From the NCBI RefSeq assembly GCF_003813865.1, contig NZ_RMVG01000005.1, forward strand, positions 124,001-188,000: a stretch of DNA of 64,000 bases. Reading direction: 5' to 3'. Every line of letters begins with the position of its first letter. Position 1 is the stretch's first letter. A program made the translations under genes and the position numbers. Below, one piece after another: positions 34,647 to 44,745 of the stretch. Below the pieces are notes generated by a model. It did no database searches. It was not told the DNA's origin and saw only the letters and a program-made list of their open reading frames with translations. The stretch comes from Candidatus Pantoea deserta (GTDB lineage Bacteria; Pseudomonadota; Gammaproteobacteria; Enterobacterales; Enterobacteriaceae).

Positions 34647-36149
34647 ATGCTACATTTGTTCGCTGGTCTTGACCTCAGTACCGGCCTGTTATTGGTTCTT
34701 GCCCTGCTGTTTGTATTGTTCTACGAAGCAATCAACGGCTTTCACGACACGGCCAACGCAGTTGCGACGGTTATCTATACTCGCGCCATGCGTGCGCAGT
34801 TAGCTGTAGTAATGGCAGGCGTGTTCAACTTCCTCGGCGTGCTGCTCGGTGGTTTAAGCGTTGCTTACGCCATTGTGCATATGCTTCCTACCGATCTGTT
34901 ATTGAACGTTGGCTCCGCGCACGGCCTGGCAATGGTCTTCTCTATGCTGCTGGCCGCGATTATCTGGAATCTGGGAACCTGGTATCTGGGGTTGCCGGCG
35001 TCCAGTTCGCATACGCTGATTGGCGCGATTATCGGCATCGGCCTGACCAACGCGCTGATGACCGGCACTTCGGTTATCGATGCGCTGAATATCCCGAAAG
35101 TGATCAACATCTTTTTGTCGCTGATTCTGTCGCCGATTGTCGGTCTGATCATCGCGGGCGGCCTGATTTTCCTGCTGCGTCGCTACTGGAGCGGCACGAA
35201 AAAACGCGCGCGTATCCATATGACCCCAGCCGACCGCGAAAAGATCGACGGCAAGAAAAAGCCGCCTTTCTGGACGCGTATCGCGCTGATTGTTTCTGCT
35301 ATCGGCGTCAGCTACTCGCACGGCGCTAACGACGGTCAGAAGGGCATTGGCCTGATTATGCTGGTGCTGATCGGCGTTGCGCCGGCGGGCTTTGTGGTTA
35401 ACATGAACGCCAGCGGCTATGACATCACCCGCACGCGCGATGCGGTTAACCATCTTGAGCAGTATTATCAGCAGCACGGCGACTCGCTGACGCACGTTAT
35501 TCAGATGGCTCCGCCTGCTCTGCCGACGCCGGAAGAAGCGCCGTCAGGTCCGAAAGAGTTCCACTGCGACAGCGCACGGGCCTTGCAGGCCGTTCAGCGC
35601 GCGCAGGGCCTGCTGAATAACAATCTGCAAAGCTATGACCAGCTCACCGTTGAGCAGCGTAGCCAGATGCGTCGTCTGCTGCTGTGTATCGCGGATACCG
35701 CCGACAAAACGGCTAAGCTGCCCGAAACCAGCGCTGAAGATAAGCGCTTCCTGGGACGGCTGAAAACCGATCTGCTGGGCACCATTGAGTACGCGCCGGT
35801 CTGGATTATCATGGCGGTCGCGCTGGCGCTGGGCATCGGCACCATGATCGGCTGGCGTCGCGTCGCCACTACTATCGGCGAAAAGATTGGTAAAAAAGGC
35901 ATGACCTATGCGCAAGGAATGTCGGCGCAGGTCACGGCGGCGGTCTCTATCGGTATCGCCAGCTATACCGGAATGCCGGTCTCCACCACGCATATCCTGT
36001 CGTCCTCTGTGGCGGGCACCATGCTGGTCGATGGCGGCGGCCTGCAAAGCCGGACGATCAAAAATATCGCGATGGCGTGGGTGTTTACGCTGCCGGTCTG
36101 TATCGTGCTGTCAGGCTGCCTCTACTGGCTGGCGCTGAAGCTGATATAA
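34647..36149 (+). CDS. pitA: Low-affinity inorganic phosphate/metal-phosphate transporter PitA
   Basis: PitA imports divalent metal-phosphate complexes with protons and is the constitutive phosphate uptake system. The 500-aa protein matches E. coli PitA almost throughout: [18 protein letters not shown] near residue 30, [13 protein letters not shown] near 225 (the two inverted PD001131-type signatures) and a variable cytoplasmic loop (about 270-350) that differs from E. coli. The ATG at 34647 gives the conserved [10 protein letters not shown] start; the upstream frame is not conserved. The ribosome site is weak. Confidence 0.96.
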   Translation: MLHLFAGLDLSTGLLLVLALLFVLFYEAINGFHDTANAVATVIYTRAMRAQLAVVMAGVFNFLGVLLGGLSVAYAIVHMLPTDLLLNVGSAHGLAMVFSMLLAAIIWNLGTWYLGLPASSSHTLIGAIIGIGLTNALMTGTSVIDALNIPKVINIFLSLILSPIVGLIIAGGLIFLLRRYWSGTKKRARIHMTPADREKIDGKKKPPFWTRIALIVSAIGVSYSHGANDGQKGIGLIMLVLIGVAPAGFVVNMNASGYDITRTRDAVNHLEQYYQQHGDSLTHVIQMAPPALPTPEEAPSGPKEFHCDSARALQAVQRAQGLLNNNLQSYDQLTVEQRSQMRRLLLCIADTADKTAKLPETSAEDKRFLGRLKTDLLGTIEYAPVWIIMAVALALGIGTMIGWRRVATTIGEKIGKKGMTYAQGMSAQVTAAVSIGIASYTGMPVSTTHILSSSVAGTMLVDGGGLQSRTIKNIAMAWVFTLPVCIVLSGCLYWLALKLI

Positions 36150-36164
36150 CCGTTTTTACTGGCT

Positions 36165-36192
36165 AAAGGGCGACGCAGGTCGCCCTTTTTTA
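36165..36192. terminator. Bidirectional terminator between pitA and uspB
   Basis: AAAGGGCGAC (36165-36174) pairs perfectly with GTCGCCCTTT (36179-36188) around a GCAG loop, with T7 following on the plus strand; it ends 3 bases before the uspB stop. Confidence 0.9.
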
Positions 36193-36194
36193 TT

Positions 36195-36530
36195 TCAGTG
36201 CCAGATCGCCATGCAAATCAGGCTGAGGATGACCAGGCCGCACAGCGCGCTGGTTAACATGAACTGGCCGCGTACGCGTTCGCAGCGGCGGATAAACTCA
36301 TCGTCATGATGGTCGAGATAGCGTCTCGCCCAGATATAGCGCACCAGCCGCACCTGTTTACCTGGCTGACCGTGCGAGGTAAAGAAGCCTGCGCCATCAA
36401 CATATTGATAGAGCAGCGGATCGCAGCCTCGCAGCACCGCCAGCAGCGCGCGCAGAGATGAAAAATAGCGCGCCATATTCACAATACATACCACACACAA
36501 AGCCCAGAAAAGCGCGATAGTGCTGATCAT
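36195..36530 (-). CDS. uspB: Universal stress protein B
   Basis: A 111-aa inner-membrane protein with N- and C-terminal TM helices (about residues 2-18 and 89-109) and a conserved centre ([37 protein letters not shown]). It is nearly identical in layout to E. coli UspB, an RpoS-dependent protein needed for ethanol tolerance in stationary phase. GGGAGGGGAAT precedes the ATG. It diverges from uspA as in E. coli. Confidence 0.95.
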   Translation of the reverse strand: MISTIALFWALCVVCIVNMARYFSSLRALLAVLRGCDPLLYQYVDGAGFFTSHGQPGKQVRLVRYIWARRYLDHHDDEFIRRCERVRGQFMLTSALCGLVILSLICMAIWH

Positions 36531-36956
36531 ATTCCCCTCCCGGCTGGAGCCGTAGAGACAGATTTAGCGCGGCTGCGCTTTACGCTCCACGGGAAAGAGC
36601 CAACCTCTGAATGACCTGAAGCGATCTGTTTTTTTGACGAAATGTTGTGCGGTCAGCGCCAGGCGAAAGTGACCGTTAATGTGTAGTGTAGAGGAAGATT
36701 TTAAATTTTTTCCAACGATGATTTTCGTTCGCCATAAGCGAAACCGCTTATTAGCCTTGATCTTATTCACATCCACAGCCTGTGCGGCAGCATTTGTCGC
36801 TCGTCGCCGCTATACTTATGGCATAACAATAATCTGTCGGCAGGGTCGGCAGAACATCTGGTGACAGACATCGCCCGTTCGCGTAAAGGATTTCGCAGAT
36901 AACAACGCGACAGGAAGACAGGTTGCCATCCTGAATCTTGTGAAAGGAGTTATATC
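36531..36956. promoter_or_regulatory. uspB-uspA divergent control region
   Basis: This 426-base region contains a good -10 box TATACT (36811-36816) on the plus strand with only a weak -35, which fits a start about 130 bases before uspA, as in E. coli where uspA has a long leader and is controlled by ppGpp. No coding frame is supported. Confidence 0.45.
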
Positions 36957-37394
36957 ATGGCTTACAAACATATCCTGATTGCAGTAGACCTTTCTCCGGA
37001 AAGCCAGTTACTGGTGGATAAAGCCGTTTCGCTGGCGCGACCCTATGACGCCAAAATCTCGTTGATTCACGTTGACGTTAACTATTCCGACCTCTATACC
37101 GGCCTGATTGATGTTAACCTGGGCGATATGCAGAAACGCATCTCGGAAGAGACGCATACGGCGCTACGCAGTTTGTCGGACGCGGCGGGCTATCCGGTCA
37201 GTGAGACCCTGAGCGGTAGCGGCGATCTTGGCCAGGTTCTGGTTGATGCGATAAAAAAATATGATGTGGATTTAGTGGTATGCGGCCATCATCAGGATTT
37301 CTGGAGTAAGCTGATGTCCTCGGCGCGCCAGCTGATTAATACGGTGCATATCGATATGCTGATTGTTCCGCTGCGCGATGCGGATGATGAATAA
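36957..37394 (+). CDS. uspA: Universal stress protein A
   Basis: A 145-aa cytoplasmic universal stress protein, made during growth arrest and many stresses. It is collinear with E. coli Usp[17 protein letters not shown] start, [20 protein letters not shown] middle and [21 protein letters not shown]-terminal region. UspA-type members lack the ATP-binding G-2x-G-9x-G pattern, as here. AAGGAG lies 7 bases before the ATG. Confidence 0.97.
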   Translation: MAYKHILIAVDLSPESQLLVDKAVSLARPYDAKISLIHVDVNYSDLYTGLIDVNLGDMQKRISEETHTALRSLSDAAGYPVSETLSGSGDLGQVLVDAIKKYDVDLVVCGHHQDFWSKLMSSARQLINTVHIDMLIVPLRDADDE

Positions 37395-37403
37395 GAGTTA
37401 ACA

Positions 37404-37428
37404 AAAAGCCGGTGCAAACCGGCTTTTG
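37404..37428 (+). terminator. uspA terminator
   Basis: AAAGCCGGT (37405-37413) and ACCGGCTTT (37418-37426) form a 9-base stem with a GCAA tetraloop, 10 bases after the uspA stop. Confidence 0.88.
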
Positions 37429-37821
37429 CCCTGAAAGGATTTTGCAGGCACGGCATTGTCTCTCCGCCTGGATTAAACCGCCGGGAAATAATGGGATCTC
37501 TCTGCTGCGCCGCGCTGGATAAAAAAGCCAGACAGGCTGATAACGTTGTAATCAGCTTCTCGTCTTTACTCTTCTCTGCAAATCAGAATATCCCGCCGCC
37601 TGTTTGCATGGAGCGCTATTTATTTTCAATCCCTGCTCCAGGCGTATGTATTATTTTCACCCAACCCGGCCTGTCGCTCTTTTCAGGCGGCGTCATCGTA
37701 TGCATCCATAATGAGAAAGCGCGTTATAGCGACGTCAGTATTTAACAGGCAGGGTGATGAAAGCAATGAACCAGGCTAAAGCGGCTGGCGTTTTCAGCGC
37801 CCAGATCTGTTGCAGGACAGC

Positions 37822-37850
37822 GAAAAATACAGCGGCCCGAAACCGCTGTA
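37822..37850 (-). terminator. Terminator of the prlC-rsmJ operon
   Basis: On the minus strand TACAGCGG and CCGCTGTA form an 8-base stem around TTTCGGG, followed by TTTTTC, about 40 bases after the rsmJ stop. Confidence 0.78.
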
Positions 37851-37889
37851 CATCCTGTGATAAGCCGTTGATATTTCCCTTCTCGCCCG

Positions 37890-38642
37890 TCAGGCGCTGA
37901 GCGGCGGATAAATATCGAAGCGGTGGCTTTTGGTCACCACCGCCGCCTGCGTGGCGATGCCCGCTAACGGCGGCGCATAATCAGGCCGCTTCACCACAAT
38001 ACGCTTCCTGGCCAGCCGTCGCGCCGGTTCCAGCAGCGCGTCGGCGTCGTCATCGGCGCCCACCAGCGACTGAAACACCCGCATCTCCTTTTTCACCATC
38101 GCGCTTTTCTGCCGGTGCGGATACATCGGGTCAAGGTACACCACGTCCGGCGCAGGCGTAATAGCGCCGAGCGCCTGCGCGCTGGGCGCGTGAATAAGCG
38201 TCAGCCGCTCGCGCAGCCAGCCGCCGATTTCCGCATCCTGATAGCCGCGCTGCAATCCATCCTCCAGCAGCGCCGCCACCACCGGATGGCGCTCCAGCAT
38301 CCGCACCCGGCAGCCGATCGCCGCCAGGACAAACGCATCACGTCCTAACCCGGCCGTCGCATCCACCACGTCCGGCAGGTAATCGCCTTTAATACCCACC
38401 GCTTTCGCGACCGCTTCGCCGCGTCCACCGCCGAAACGACGACGATGCGCCATCACGCCGGAGACGAAATCGACAAAAATGCCGCCCAGTTTCGGCTCGT
38501 CGCGCTTGCGCAGTTCAAGATGCGTCGGCGTCTGCACCAGCGCCAGTATGCAGGCGTCGTCATGTTCAAGCTGCCAGCGCTGCGCCAGATGCAACAAGGC
38601 GCCGTCACCGGCGCCTGATTCATCGATTAAACAGATTTTCAC
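37890..38642 (-). CDS. rsmJ: 16S rRNA (guanine-1516-N2)-methyltransferase
   Basis: RsmJ methylates N2 of G1516 in 16S rRNA using S-adenosylmethionine. The 250-aa protein is collinear with E. coli Rsm[17 protein letters not shown], the SAM-binding [16 protein letters not shown] segment and the catalytic [10 protein letters not shown] motif. It follows prlC by 8 bases on the same strand, the same pair as in E. coli, where the pair is heat-shock controlled. Confidence 0.96.
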   Translation of the reverse strand: MKICLIDESGAGDGALLHLAQRWQLEHDDACILALVQTPTHLELRKRDEPKLGGIFVDFVSGVMAHRRRFGGGRGEAVAKAVGIKGDYLPDVVDATAGLGRDAFVLAAIGCRVRMLERHPVVAALLEDGLQRGYQDAEIGGWLRERLTLIHAPSAQALGAITPAPDVVYLDPMYPHRQKSAMVKKEMRVFQSLVGADDDADALLEPARRLARKRIVVKRPDYAPPLAGIATQAAVVTKSHRFDIYPPLSA

Positions 38643-38650
38643 TGCCGCCG

Positions 38651-40693
38651 TTATCCTTTGATGCCGTAATGTTCCAGCATCGCATCCAGCTGCGGCTCAC
38701 GGCCGCGGAAGCGTTTAAACAGCTCCATCGGCTCTTCTGAACCCCCGCGCGTCAGGATGTTATCAAGGAACGACTGGCCGGTCTGACGGTTAAAAATGCC
38801 CTCTTCTTCGAAGCGCGAATAGGCATCCGCCGCCAGCACGTCAGCCCACAGATAGCTGTAATAACCTGCCGCGTAGCCGCCAGCGAAAATATGGCTAAAG
38901 GCGTGCGGGAAGCGGCCCCATTCCGGACTCGGCACCACCGCCACCAGCTTTTTCACTTCTCGCAGGGTTTCGAGGATCTGCGCGCCCTTCGCCGGATCAA
39001 ACTCAGCGTGCAGGCGGAAGTCAAACAGGCCAAACTCCAGCTGACGCAGGATAAACAGCGCCGCCTGGTAGTTTTTCGCAGCCAGCATCTTGTCGAGCAG
39101 CGCTTTCGGCAGCGGCTCGCCCGTCTCATAGTGACCGGAAATAAAGGCCAGCGCTTCCGGCTCCCAGCACCAGTTTTCCATGAACTGGCTCGGCAGTTCG
39201 ACCGCATCCCACGGCACGCCGCTGATACCGGACACGCCCGGCGTTTCGATGCGCGTCAGCATGTGGTGCAGGCCGTGACCAAATTCATGGAACAGGGTGG
39301 TGACTTCGTCATGGGTAAACAGCGCCGGTTTGCCATTCACGGGACGGTTAAAATTACAGGTCAGATAGGCGACCGGCTTTTGCAGCGTGCCGTCGGCCTT
39401 GCGCATCTGACCGACGCAGTCGTCCATCCACGCGCCGCCGCGCTTGTGCTCGCGTGCGTACAGGTCGAGGTAGAAACTGCCGCGCAGTTCGCCGCTCTCA
39501 TCAAACAGGTCAAAGAAACGCACGTCCGGATGATAGACATCGACGTCGGTACGCTCTTTGGCGGTAATGCCGTAGATGCGCTTCACCACTTCAAACAGCC
39601 CGTTCACGGCGCGCGCTTCCGGGAAGTACGGACGCAGCTGCTCGTCACTGATGGTGTAGAGATGCTGCTTCTGTTTTTCGCCGTAGTAGCTGAGATCCCA
39701 AGGATTCAGTTCGCTGATACCATACTCTTTCTGGGCAAAAGCGCGCAGCTGCGCCAGCTCTTTTTCAGCCTGCGGACGGGCGCGTTTCGCCAGATCGTTC
39801 AGGAAGTCGAGCACCTGCGCCGGATTTTCCGCCATTTTAGTCGCCAGCGATTTCTCGGCGTAGGAGCCGAAGCCCAGCAGCTGCGCCAGCTCGTGACGCA
39901 GCGCCAGCTCTTCCGCCATGATCGGGCCATTGTCCCATTTACCGGCGTTCGGACCCTGATCGGAGGCGCGCGTAGAGTAGGCGCGATACATCTCTTCACG
40001 CAGCGCGGCGTTATCGCAGTAGGTCATGACGGGCAGATAGCTGGGAATATCCAGCGTCAGCAGCCAGCCCTGCTGCTCTTTCGCTTCGGCCTGCGCTTTA
40101 GCCGCCGCCAGCGCGCTTTCCGGCATACCGGCGAGTTCGCTTTCGTCAGTAATCAGCTTGCTCCAGCCCATGGTCGCGTCCAGCACGTTGTTGCTGTAGG
40201 CCGAACCCAGCTCAGAGAGGCGCGCGGCGATTTCGCCGTAGCGCTGCTGCTTCTCTTTATCCAGACCGATGCCGGACAGCTCGAAATCGCGCAGCGCGTT
40301 ATCCACGGCTTTCTGCTGCGCCACGTCGAGGGCGGCGAAGCTTTCGCCTTCTTTCAGATCGCGATACGCCTGGTACAGCCCTTCGTGCTGACCGACCCAG
40401 GTACTGTATTCAGACAGCAGCGGCAGCGTCTGCTCATAGGCCTGACGCAGCTCCGGGCTGTTTTTCACCGAGTTGAGGTGGCTTACCGGCGAGAAGATGC
40501 GGCCAAGACGATCGTCCACTTCGGCCAGCGGCTGCACCAGATTGTCCCAGGTGTAAGGCGCGCCCTGCGCCACCACTTTTTCTACCGCAGCGCGACATTC
40601 GTTCAGCGCCTCGGTCACGGCGGGGACGACATGCTCAGGCTGGATAGAGGAAAAAGGCGGCAGCGTAAAAGGCTGGAGTAATGGATTGGTCAT
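38651..40693 (-). CDS. prlC: Oligopeptidase A
   Basis: A 680-aa cytosolic M3-family zinc metallopeptidase that degrades short peptides, including cleaved signal peptides. The zinc motif [12 protein letters not shown] is near residue 470 and the C-terminal [17 protein letters not shown] matches E. coli exactly. The ATG at 40693 is chosen to match the conserved MTNPLL start; six further upstream codons are in frame but not conserved. It forms an operon with rsmJ. Confidence 0.97.
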   Translation of the reverse strand: MTNPLLQPFTLPPFSSIQPEHVVPAVTEALNECRAAVEKVVAQGAPYTWDNLVQPLAEVDDRLGRIFSPVSHLNSVKNSPELRQAYEQTLPLLSEYSTWVGQHEGLYQAYRDLKEGESFAALDVAQQKAVDNALRDFELSGIGLDKEKQQRYGEIAARLSELGSAYSNNVLDATMGWSKLITDESELAGMPESALAAAKAQAEAKEQQGWLLTLDIPSYLPVMTYCDNAALREEMYRAYSTRASDQGPNAGKWDNGPIMAEELALRHELAQLLGFGSYAEKSLATKMAENPAQVLDFLNDLAKRARPQAEKELAQLRAFAQKEYGISELNPWDLSYYGEKQKQHLYTISDEQLRPYFPEARAVNGLFEVVKRIYGITAKERTDVDVYHPDVRFFDLFDESGELRGSFYLDLYAREHKRGGAWMDDCVGQMRKADGTLQKPVAYLTCNFNRPVNGKPALFTHDEVTTLFHEFGHGLHHMLTRIETPGVSGISGVPWDAVELPSQFMENWCWEPEALAFISGHYETGEPLPKALLDKMLAAKNYQAALFILRQLEFGLFDFRLHAEFDPAKGAQILETLREVKKLVAVVPSPEWGRFPHAFSHIFAGGYAAGYYSYLWADVLAADAYSRFEEEGIFNRQTGQSFLDNILTRGGSEEPMELFKRFRGREPQLDAMLEHYGIKG

Positions 40694-40919
40694 AGCGCAG
40701 TCCTTGTTCAATGTGTGGGGCGCGACAGCGCGCGCAACGCAATCTTACTAACATGCGGCTAAGTGTAGCGAAAATCAATGCCAGGCAGGCTGAGCGATGA
40801 AGAAACGGCTCGACCAGAGCCGCAGCTGAGAATCGCCCAGCATTTTTCCCCTTCAGCAGGTATAATCCTGCTCACTTGCAGTACGCTTTTTTTACGCCAA
40901 CCGCGGAATCCCCACAGTT

Positions 40920-41762
40920 ATGCTGAGCTATCGCCACAGTTTTCACGCCGGTAACCATGCCGACGTGCTGAAGCACACCGTTCAGAGCCTGATCATCAGC
41001 GCGCTGAAAGAGAAAGAAAAACCCTTCCTGTATCTCGACAGCCATGCGGGCGCAGGCCGATATTTGCTGAGCGGCGAGCATGCCGAACGCACCGGTGAAT
41101 ATCTGGAAGGGATCGCCCGTATCTGGCAGCAGCCGGACGCGCCGGAGTTATTAAAGCCCTACTTCAACGCCATTCGCGATCTCAACCCAAACGGCACGCT
41201 GCGCTACTATCCCGGCTCGCCGCTGATTGCGCGTCACCTGCTGCGTGAAGAGGACAAACTTCAGCTTACCGAGCTTCATCCCAGCGATTTTCCGCTGCTG
41301 CGCGGCGAGTTTCTGAAAGACAGCCGCGCCCGCGTCGAGCGCGCCGACGGCTATCAGCAGCTCAAAGCGAAGTTGCCGCCGCCGACCCGTCGCGGCCTGA
41401 TACTTATCGATCCGCCTTACGAGCTAAAAAGCGACTACCAGGCGGTGGTAAAAGCGATCCATGAAGGCCATAAGCGCTTCGCGACCGGCATTTTCGCGCT
41501 GTGGTATCCGGTCGTGCTGCGCCAGCAGATCAAGCATATGCTGCGCGATCTGGAAGCGACCGGCATTCGCAATATTTTGCAGATTGAGCTGGCGGTGCGT
41601 CCGGACAGCGACCAGCGCGGTATGACCGCGTCGGGCATGATCGTTATCAACCCGCCGTGGAAACTGGCGCAGCAAATGAACGACCTGCTACCCTGGCTCC
41701 ACCAGAAACTGGTGCCTGCCGGAACCGGACACACCAGCGTGACGCAGCTTGTACCTGAGTAA
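40920..41762 (+). CDS. rlmJ: 23S rRNA (adenine-2030-N6)-methyltransferase
   Basis: RlmJ methylates A2030 of 23S rRNA. The 280-aa protein has MLSYRHSFHAGNHADVLKH at the start, as in E. coli, the SAM-binding DSHAGAGRY segment and the LIDPPYE (DPPY-type) catalytic motif of N6-adenine methyltransferases. It diverges from prlC. The next gene, rbn, is convergent with only 11 bases between and no obvious terminator. Confidence 0.96.
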   Translation: MLSYRHSFHAGNHADVLKHTVQSLIISALKEKEKPFLYLDSHAGAGRYLLSGEHAERTGEYLEGIARIWQQPDAPELLKPYFNAIRDLNPNGTLRYYPGSPLIARHLLREEDKLQLTELHPSDFPLLRGEFLKDSRARVERADGYQQLKAKLPPPTRRGLILIDPPYELKSDYQAVVKAIHEGHKRFATGIFALWYPVVLRQQIKHMLRDLEATGIRNILQIELAVRPDSDQRGMTASGMIVINPPWKLAQQMNDLLPWLHQKLVPAGTGHTSVTQLVPE

Positions 41763-41773
41763 TCTGTCGGCGC

Positions 41774-42685
41774 TTACAGCGTAAACACCGCCAGATCGTA
41801 TGCCAGCTCGGTGTCGGGAAACACTGAGCGGCACTCCTCCAGCAAACGCGGCATATCCTTCGGCAGATAGCGCGAGCTGAAGTGTGTCGCAATCAGGCGC
41901 TTTGCGCCTGCCTCTTTCGCCACCTGCGCCGCCTGAAGGGTGGTTGAGTGACCCCGTCCGTTCGCCTTTTCCTGCAACGCCGCCTCAAGCGTGGCTTCAT
42001 GCACCATCACATCGACGTTCGCCGCCAGCTGAAGCGCCGTCGGCGTCGGCGCGGTATCGCCAAAAATCGCCAGGCTTTTGCCGGGCGTAGAGGGTCCCAG
42101 ATAGTCTGCGCCGTTAATCACGCGTCCATCCTCCAGCGTCACGGTCTCACCCGCTTTCAGCTGCTGATACCAGGGGCCGCGCGGCACGCCTTCGGCTTTC
42201 AGACGCGCGGCGTCGAGAAAGCCCGGTTTGGCATGCTGCTCAATGCGGTAGCCGAAACAGGGCAGCGGGTGCACCAGCGGCCAGGCGCTGACGCGAAATT
42301 CGCCCTCATCGAGCACCAGGCCAGCTTCGATCTCAACGATGTCCAGCGGGTAATCGGTATAGGAGCCGCTCAGCGACAGCGCGGTCTCGACAAACAGCTT
42401 AATGCCTTTAGGTCCATAAATGGTCAGCGGCTCGCTGATGCCGCCCATCGACCGGCTGGTCAACAGGCCCGGCAAGCCAAAAATATGGTCGCCATGCAGG
42501 TGAGTGATAAAAATTTTGTTCATGCGGCCCGGCTTCAGCGGCGACCGCATGTACTGAATTTGCGTCCCTTCGCCACAGTCGAACAGCCAGGTGTCGCCGC
42601 GCAGGGTATGGGTAAAAGCAATCGAGGTGACGTTGCGTTGCAGGCTGGGCGCGCCGCCGCCGGTGCCGAGAAATGTTAGCTGCAT
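41774..42685 (-). CDS. rbn: Ribonuclease BN / RNase Z
   Basis: A 303-aa metallo-beta-lactamase-fold nuclease involved in tRNA 3'-end maturation. It has the [13 protein letters not shown]-terminus, the zinc motif [15 protein letters not shown], a HEATLE segment and a terminal [26 protein letters not shown] region. In E. coli this gene (elaC) lies far from gor; here it is inserted between rlmJ and gor, divergent from gor. Length matches the short, bacterial form. Confidence 0.94.
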   Translation of the reverse strand: MQLTFLGTGGGAPSLQRNVTSIAFTHTLRGDTWLFDCGEGTQIQYMRSPLKPGRMNKIFITHLHGDHIFGLPGLLTSRSMGGISEPLTIYGPKGIKLFVETALSLSGSYTDYPLDIVEIEAGLVLDEGEFRVSAWPLVHPLPCFGYRIEQHAKPGFLDAARLKAEGVPRGPWYQQLKAGETVTLEDGRVINGADYLGPSTPGKSLAIFGDTAPTPTALQLAANVDVMVHEATLEAALQEKANGRGHSTTLQAAQVAKEAGAKRLIATHFSSRYLPKDMPRLLEECRSVFPDTELAYDLAVFTL

Positions 42686-42810
42686 ATGATGCTTCCCTGT
42701 CAGTGGAGAAAGGATTCAACCCTATTACAATCATAGGTGCAATCTTTGCGCCGTTTCGCCTCTCAGCGTTACAATCCTGAACCAAACTTTCGTAACCGGA
42801 TGGACACACA

Positions 42811-44163
42811 ATGACACGACATTATGACTATCTCGCCATTGGCGGCGGCAGCGGCGGTATCGCCTCCATCAACCGCGCCGCGATGTATGGCCAGAAATGC
42901 GCCCTGATTGAAGCTAAAGAGCTGGGCGGCACCTGCGTAAATGTGGGTTGTGTTCCTAAAAAAGTGATGTGGCACGCGGCGCAAATCGCCGAGGCGATTC
43001 ATCAGTACGGTCCGGATTACGGCTTCGATACCACGGTCAACCATTTTGACTGGAAGACGCTGGTAAAAAACCGCAGCGCCTACATCGACCGCATTCACAC
43101 CTCCTACGACAATGTGCTTGGCAAAAATAACGTCGATGTGATCAAGGGATTCGCCCGCTTTGTTGACGCACACACTGTGGAAGTGAACGGCGAACGCATC
43201 ACCGCCGATCATATCCTGATCGCGACCGGTGGCCGCCCCGTGCATCCAGACGTGCCGGGCGCGGAATACGGTATCGACTCTGACGGTTTCTTCGAGCTGG
43301 ACGCGCTGCCGAAGCGTACCGCCGTGATCGGCGCGGGCTATATCGCCGTTGAGCTGGCAGGCGTAGTTAACGCGCTGGGTTCTGAAACGCACCTGTTCGT
43401 GCGTAAACACGCTCCGCTGCGCAGCTTCGATCCGCTAATTACCGAAACCCTCGTCGAGGTGATGAATGCCGAAGGTCCGACGCTGCACACTCATGCCGTG
43501 CCGAAAGCGGTGCTCAAAAACGCCGACGGCAGCCTGACGCTGCAACTGGAAGACGGCCGCGAGCAGACGGTGGATTGTCTGGTCTGGGCGATAGGCCGCG
43601 AACCGGCGACGGATAACCTTAATCTGGCGGTGACGGGCGTCGAGCTGAATGAGAAAGGCTATATCAGCGTCGACAAATATCAGAATACCAACGTTAGCGG
43701 CATCTATGCCGTTGGCGATAATACGGGCGCGGTGGAGCTGACGCCGGTCGCCGTCGCAGCGGGTCGTCGTCTCTCTGAGCGCCTGTTTAACAACAAACCA
43801 GACGAGCATCTGGATTACAGCAATGTCCCGACGGTGGTATTCAGCCATCCGCCGATCGGCACCGTGGGCCTTACCGAACCCCAGGCGCGCGAGCAGTATG
43901 GTGACGAGCAGGTAAAAGTGTATAAATCCTCTTTCACCGCCATGTATACCGCCGTGACGCAACACCGTCAGCCGTGCCGTATGAAGCTGGTTTGCGTAGG
44001 CGCAGACGAGAAGATTGTAGGCATCCACGGGATTGGTTTTGGTATGGACGAGATGCTGCAAGGCTTCGCGGTGGCGCTGAAAATGGGCGCGACGAAAAAA
44101 GACTTCGACAACACGGTGGCGATTCATCCAACCGCAGCGGAAGAATTTGTTACCATGCGTTAA
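42811..44163 (+). CDS. gor: Glutathione reductase
   Basis: Gor reduces glutathione disulfide with NADPH in the cytosol. The 450-aa flavoprotein has the FAD motif [16 protein letters not shown], the redox-active disulfide in [13 protein letters not shown], the NADPH-binding region [13 protein letters not shown] and the catalytic His-Glu in HPTAAEEF. Full length, as in E. coli (450 aa). It is monocistronic; the Rpn array is convergent from the right. Confidence 0.97.
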   Translation: MTRHYDYLAIGGGSGGIASINRAAMYGQKCALIEAKELGGTCVNVGCVPKKVMWHAAQIAEAIHQYGPDYGFDTTVNHFDWKTLVKNRSAYIDRIHTSYDNVLGKNNVDVIKGFARFVDAHTVEVNGERITADHILIATGGRPVHPDVPGAEYGIDSDGFFELDALPKRTAVIGAGYIAVELAGVVNALGSETHLFVRKHAPLRSFDPLITETLVEVMNAEGPTLHTHAVPKAVLKNADGSLTLQLEDGREQTVDCLVWAIGREPATDNLNLAVTGVELNEKGYISVDKYQNTNVSGIYAVGDNTGAVELTPVAVAAGRRLSERLFNNKPDEHLDYSNVPTVVFSHPPIGTVGLTEPQAREQYGDEQVKVYKSSFTAMYTAVTQHRQPCRMKLVCVGADEKIVGIHGIGFGMDEMLQGFAVALKMGATKKDFDNTVAIHPTAAEEFVTMR

Positions 44164-44171
44164 GGATTATC

Positions 44172-44191
44172 GGGCCAGCCGATGCTGGCCC
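44172..44191 (+). terminator. Probable gor terminator
   Basis: GGGCCAGC and GCTGGCCC form an 8-base stem with a CGAT loop 8 bases after the gor stop. The following sequence is only moderately T-rich. Confidence 0.6.
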
Positions 44192-44227
44192 TGTTGATCT
44201 TTGACCTGGGGCAGGTCAGGCGCTTCG

Positions 44228-44494
44228 TTAGTCTGTCTGAATTTGGTTCAGCTCGTCTTCAGTCAGGCCGGTGGCCTGCATAATTGCTTCGCGCGGCATC
44301 TTCATTGTCAGCAGGCTGAGCGCGACTCTACGTGTGCTTTCACGCTTTCCCTCAAGCCAGCCTTCAAGCCAGCCTTCAAGCCAACCTTCAAGCCAGCCTT
44401 CCTGGTTAAGCTGTTCTGCAATGGTCATTAGCACCTCCTTGTGTTGCGGCATCCGCTGCGCCCGTTCGTGAAGAAGCGCGCTGGCGTCCGACAT
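44228..44494 (-). CDS. Standalone RpnS-like C-terminal segment of Rpn, distal copy (four WLEG repeats)
   Basis: An 88-aa frame homologous to the last 76 residues of the upstream Rpn nuclease, lacking the nuclease core. It holds a Gln/Glu-rich helix start (MTIAEQLNQEG), four WLEG repeats, and the Rpn tail MKMPREAIMQATGLTEDELN. Two starts are possible: the ATG at 44494, 4 bases after the preceding stop, and an ATG at 44428 with a perfect AAGGAGG 5 bases upstream, giving 66 aa. The latter corresponds to the published internal start of RpnS antitoxins. By homology it should bind Rpn full-length proteins and block them; this is inferred. Confidence 0.75.
   Translation of the reverse strand: MSDASALLHERAQRMPQHKEVLMTIAEQLNQEGWLEGWLEGWLEGWLEGKRESTRRVALSLLTMKMPREAIMQATGLTEDELNQIQTD
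44351..44398. repeat. 12-bp in-frame tandem repeat, four copies
   Basis: Four contiguous 12-base units of TTCAAGCCAGCC type (44351-44362, 44363-44374, 44375-44386, 44387-44398; the first and third differ by one base each) encode WLEG x4 on the minus strand. The neighbouring copy has two units and the full-length Rpn gene one, so the number varies in steps of 12 bases without breaking the frame. Confidence 0.9.
44428..44440 (-). promoter_or_regulatory. Strong ribosome site inside distal RpnS-like copy
   Basis: AAGGAGG (44440-44434 on the minus strand) lies 5 bases before an in-frame ATG at 44428. It is identical to the sites in the other two copies and far better than the site at the first ATG of this frame, so the 66-aa form starting MTIAEQ is the likely main product. 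Confidence 0.7.
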
Positions 44495-44586
44495 TGCCTC
44501 AGGCCGGCTGGATGCGGTTCAGCTCGTCTTCAGTCAGGCCGGTGGCCTGCATAATCGCTTCGCGCGGCATCTTCATTTTCAGCAGG
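44451..44586. repeat. 136-bp perfect direct repeat, copy 1 (second copy 44698-44833)
   Basis: By inspection the sequence 44451-44586 is repeated without a mismatch at 44698-44833, offset 247 bases. It spans the 3' end of one Rpn C-terminal copy, the 4-base junction and the 5' end of the next. It is the footprint of a recent tandem duplication and a substrate for homologous recombination. Confidence 0.85.
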
Positions 44587-44741
44587 CTGAGCGCGACTCT
44601 ACGTGTGCTTTCACGCTTTCCCTCAAGCCAGCCTTCAAGCCAGCCTTCCTGCTTAAGCTGTTCTGCAATGGTCATTAGCACCTCCTTGTGTTGCGGTATC
44701 CGCTGCGCCCGTTCGTGAAGAAGCGCGCTGGCGTCCGACAT
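44499..44741 (-). CDS. Standalone RpnS-like C-terminal segment of Rpn, proximal copy (two WLEG repeats)
   Basis: An 80-aa frame, 4 bases downstream of the full-length Rpn gene and 4 bases upstream of the distal copy, so all three form one transcription unit with probable reinitiation. It matches the distal copy except for two fewer WLEG repeats and a few substitutions; its last 24 residues are identical to the end of the full-length nuclease (MKMPREAIMQATGLTEDELN...). A perfect AAGGAGG lies 5 bases before an internal ATG at 44675, giving a 58-aa product. It lacks the nuclease domain. Role as an extra antitoxin is inferred from the described RpnL/RpnS system. Confidence 0.75.
   Translation of the reverse strand: MSDASALLHERAQRIPQHKEVLMTIAEQLKQEGWLEGWLEGKRESTRRVALSLLKMKMPREAIMQATGLTEDELNRIQPA
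44622..44645. repeat. 12-bp in-frame tandem repeat, two copies
   Basis: Two 12-base units (44622-44633 and 44634-44645) of the same TTCAAGCCAGCC type encode WLEG x2 in the proximal RpnS-like gene. The corresponding single degenerate unit in the full-length gene is 44869-44880 (encodes RLEG). Confidence 0.88.
44675..44687 (-). promoter_or_regulatory. Strong ribosome site inside proximal RpnS-like copy
   Basis: AAGGAGG at 44687-44681 (minus strand) with 5 bases to an in-frame ATG at 44675; sequence and spacing match the other two copies. Confidence 0.7.
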
Positions 44742-44745
44742 TGCC

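Larger units (their letters stand above)
37395..37889. other. Intergenic region where E. coli carries dtpB
   Basis: Apart from the uspA and rsmJ terminators this 495-base stretch holds nothing recognisable. In E. coli the peptide transporter gene dtpB (yhiP) lies between uspA and rsmJ; no trace of a POT-family protein is visible in any frame. A frame at 37491-37745 lacks a ribosome site and reads like non-coding DNA. Confidence 0.55.

Noticed and set aside
37491..37745. 84-codon frame between uspA and rsmJ
   Set aside because: No ribosome site, no similarity to DtpB or any protein I know, odd Cys/Pro-rich translation.
38891..40681. Long open frame (596 codons) antisense to prlC
   Set aside because: Shadow of a highly conserved gene in GC-rich DNA; composition is Arg/Gln/His-rich and no domain is visible.
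44351..44645. Short tandem repeats considered as a CRISPR or intergenic satellite
   Set aside because: Units are 12 bases, contiguous without spacers, and lie in frame within protein-coding copies of the Rpn tail.
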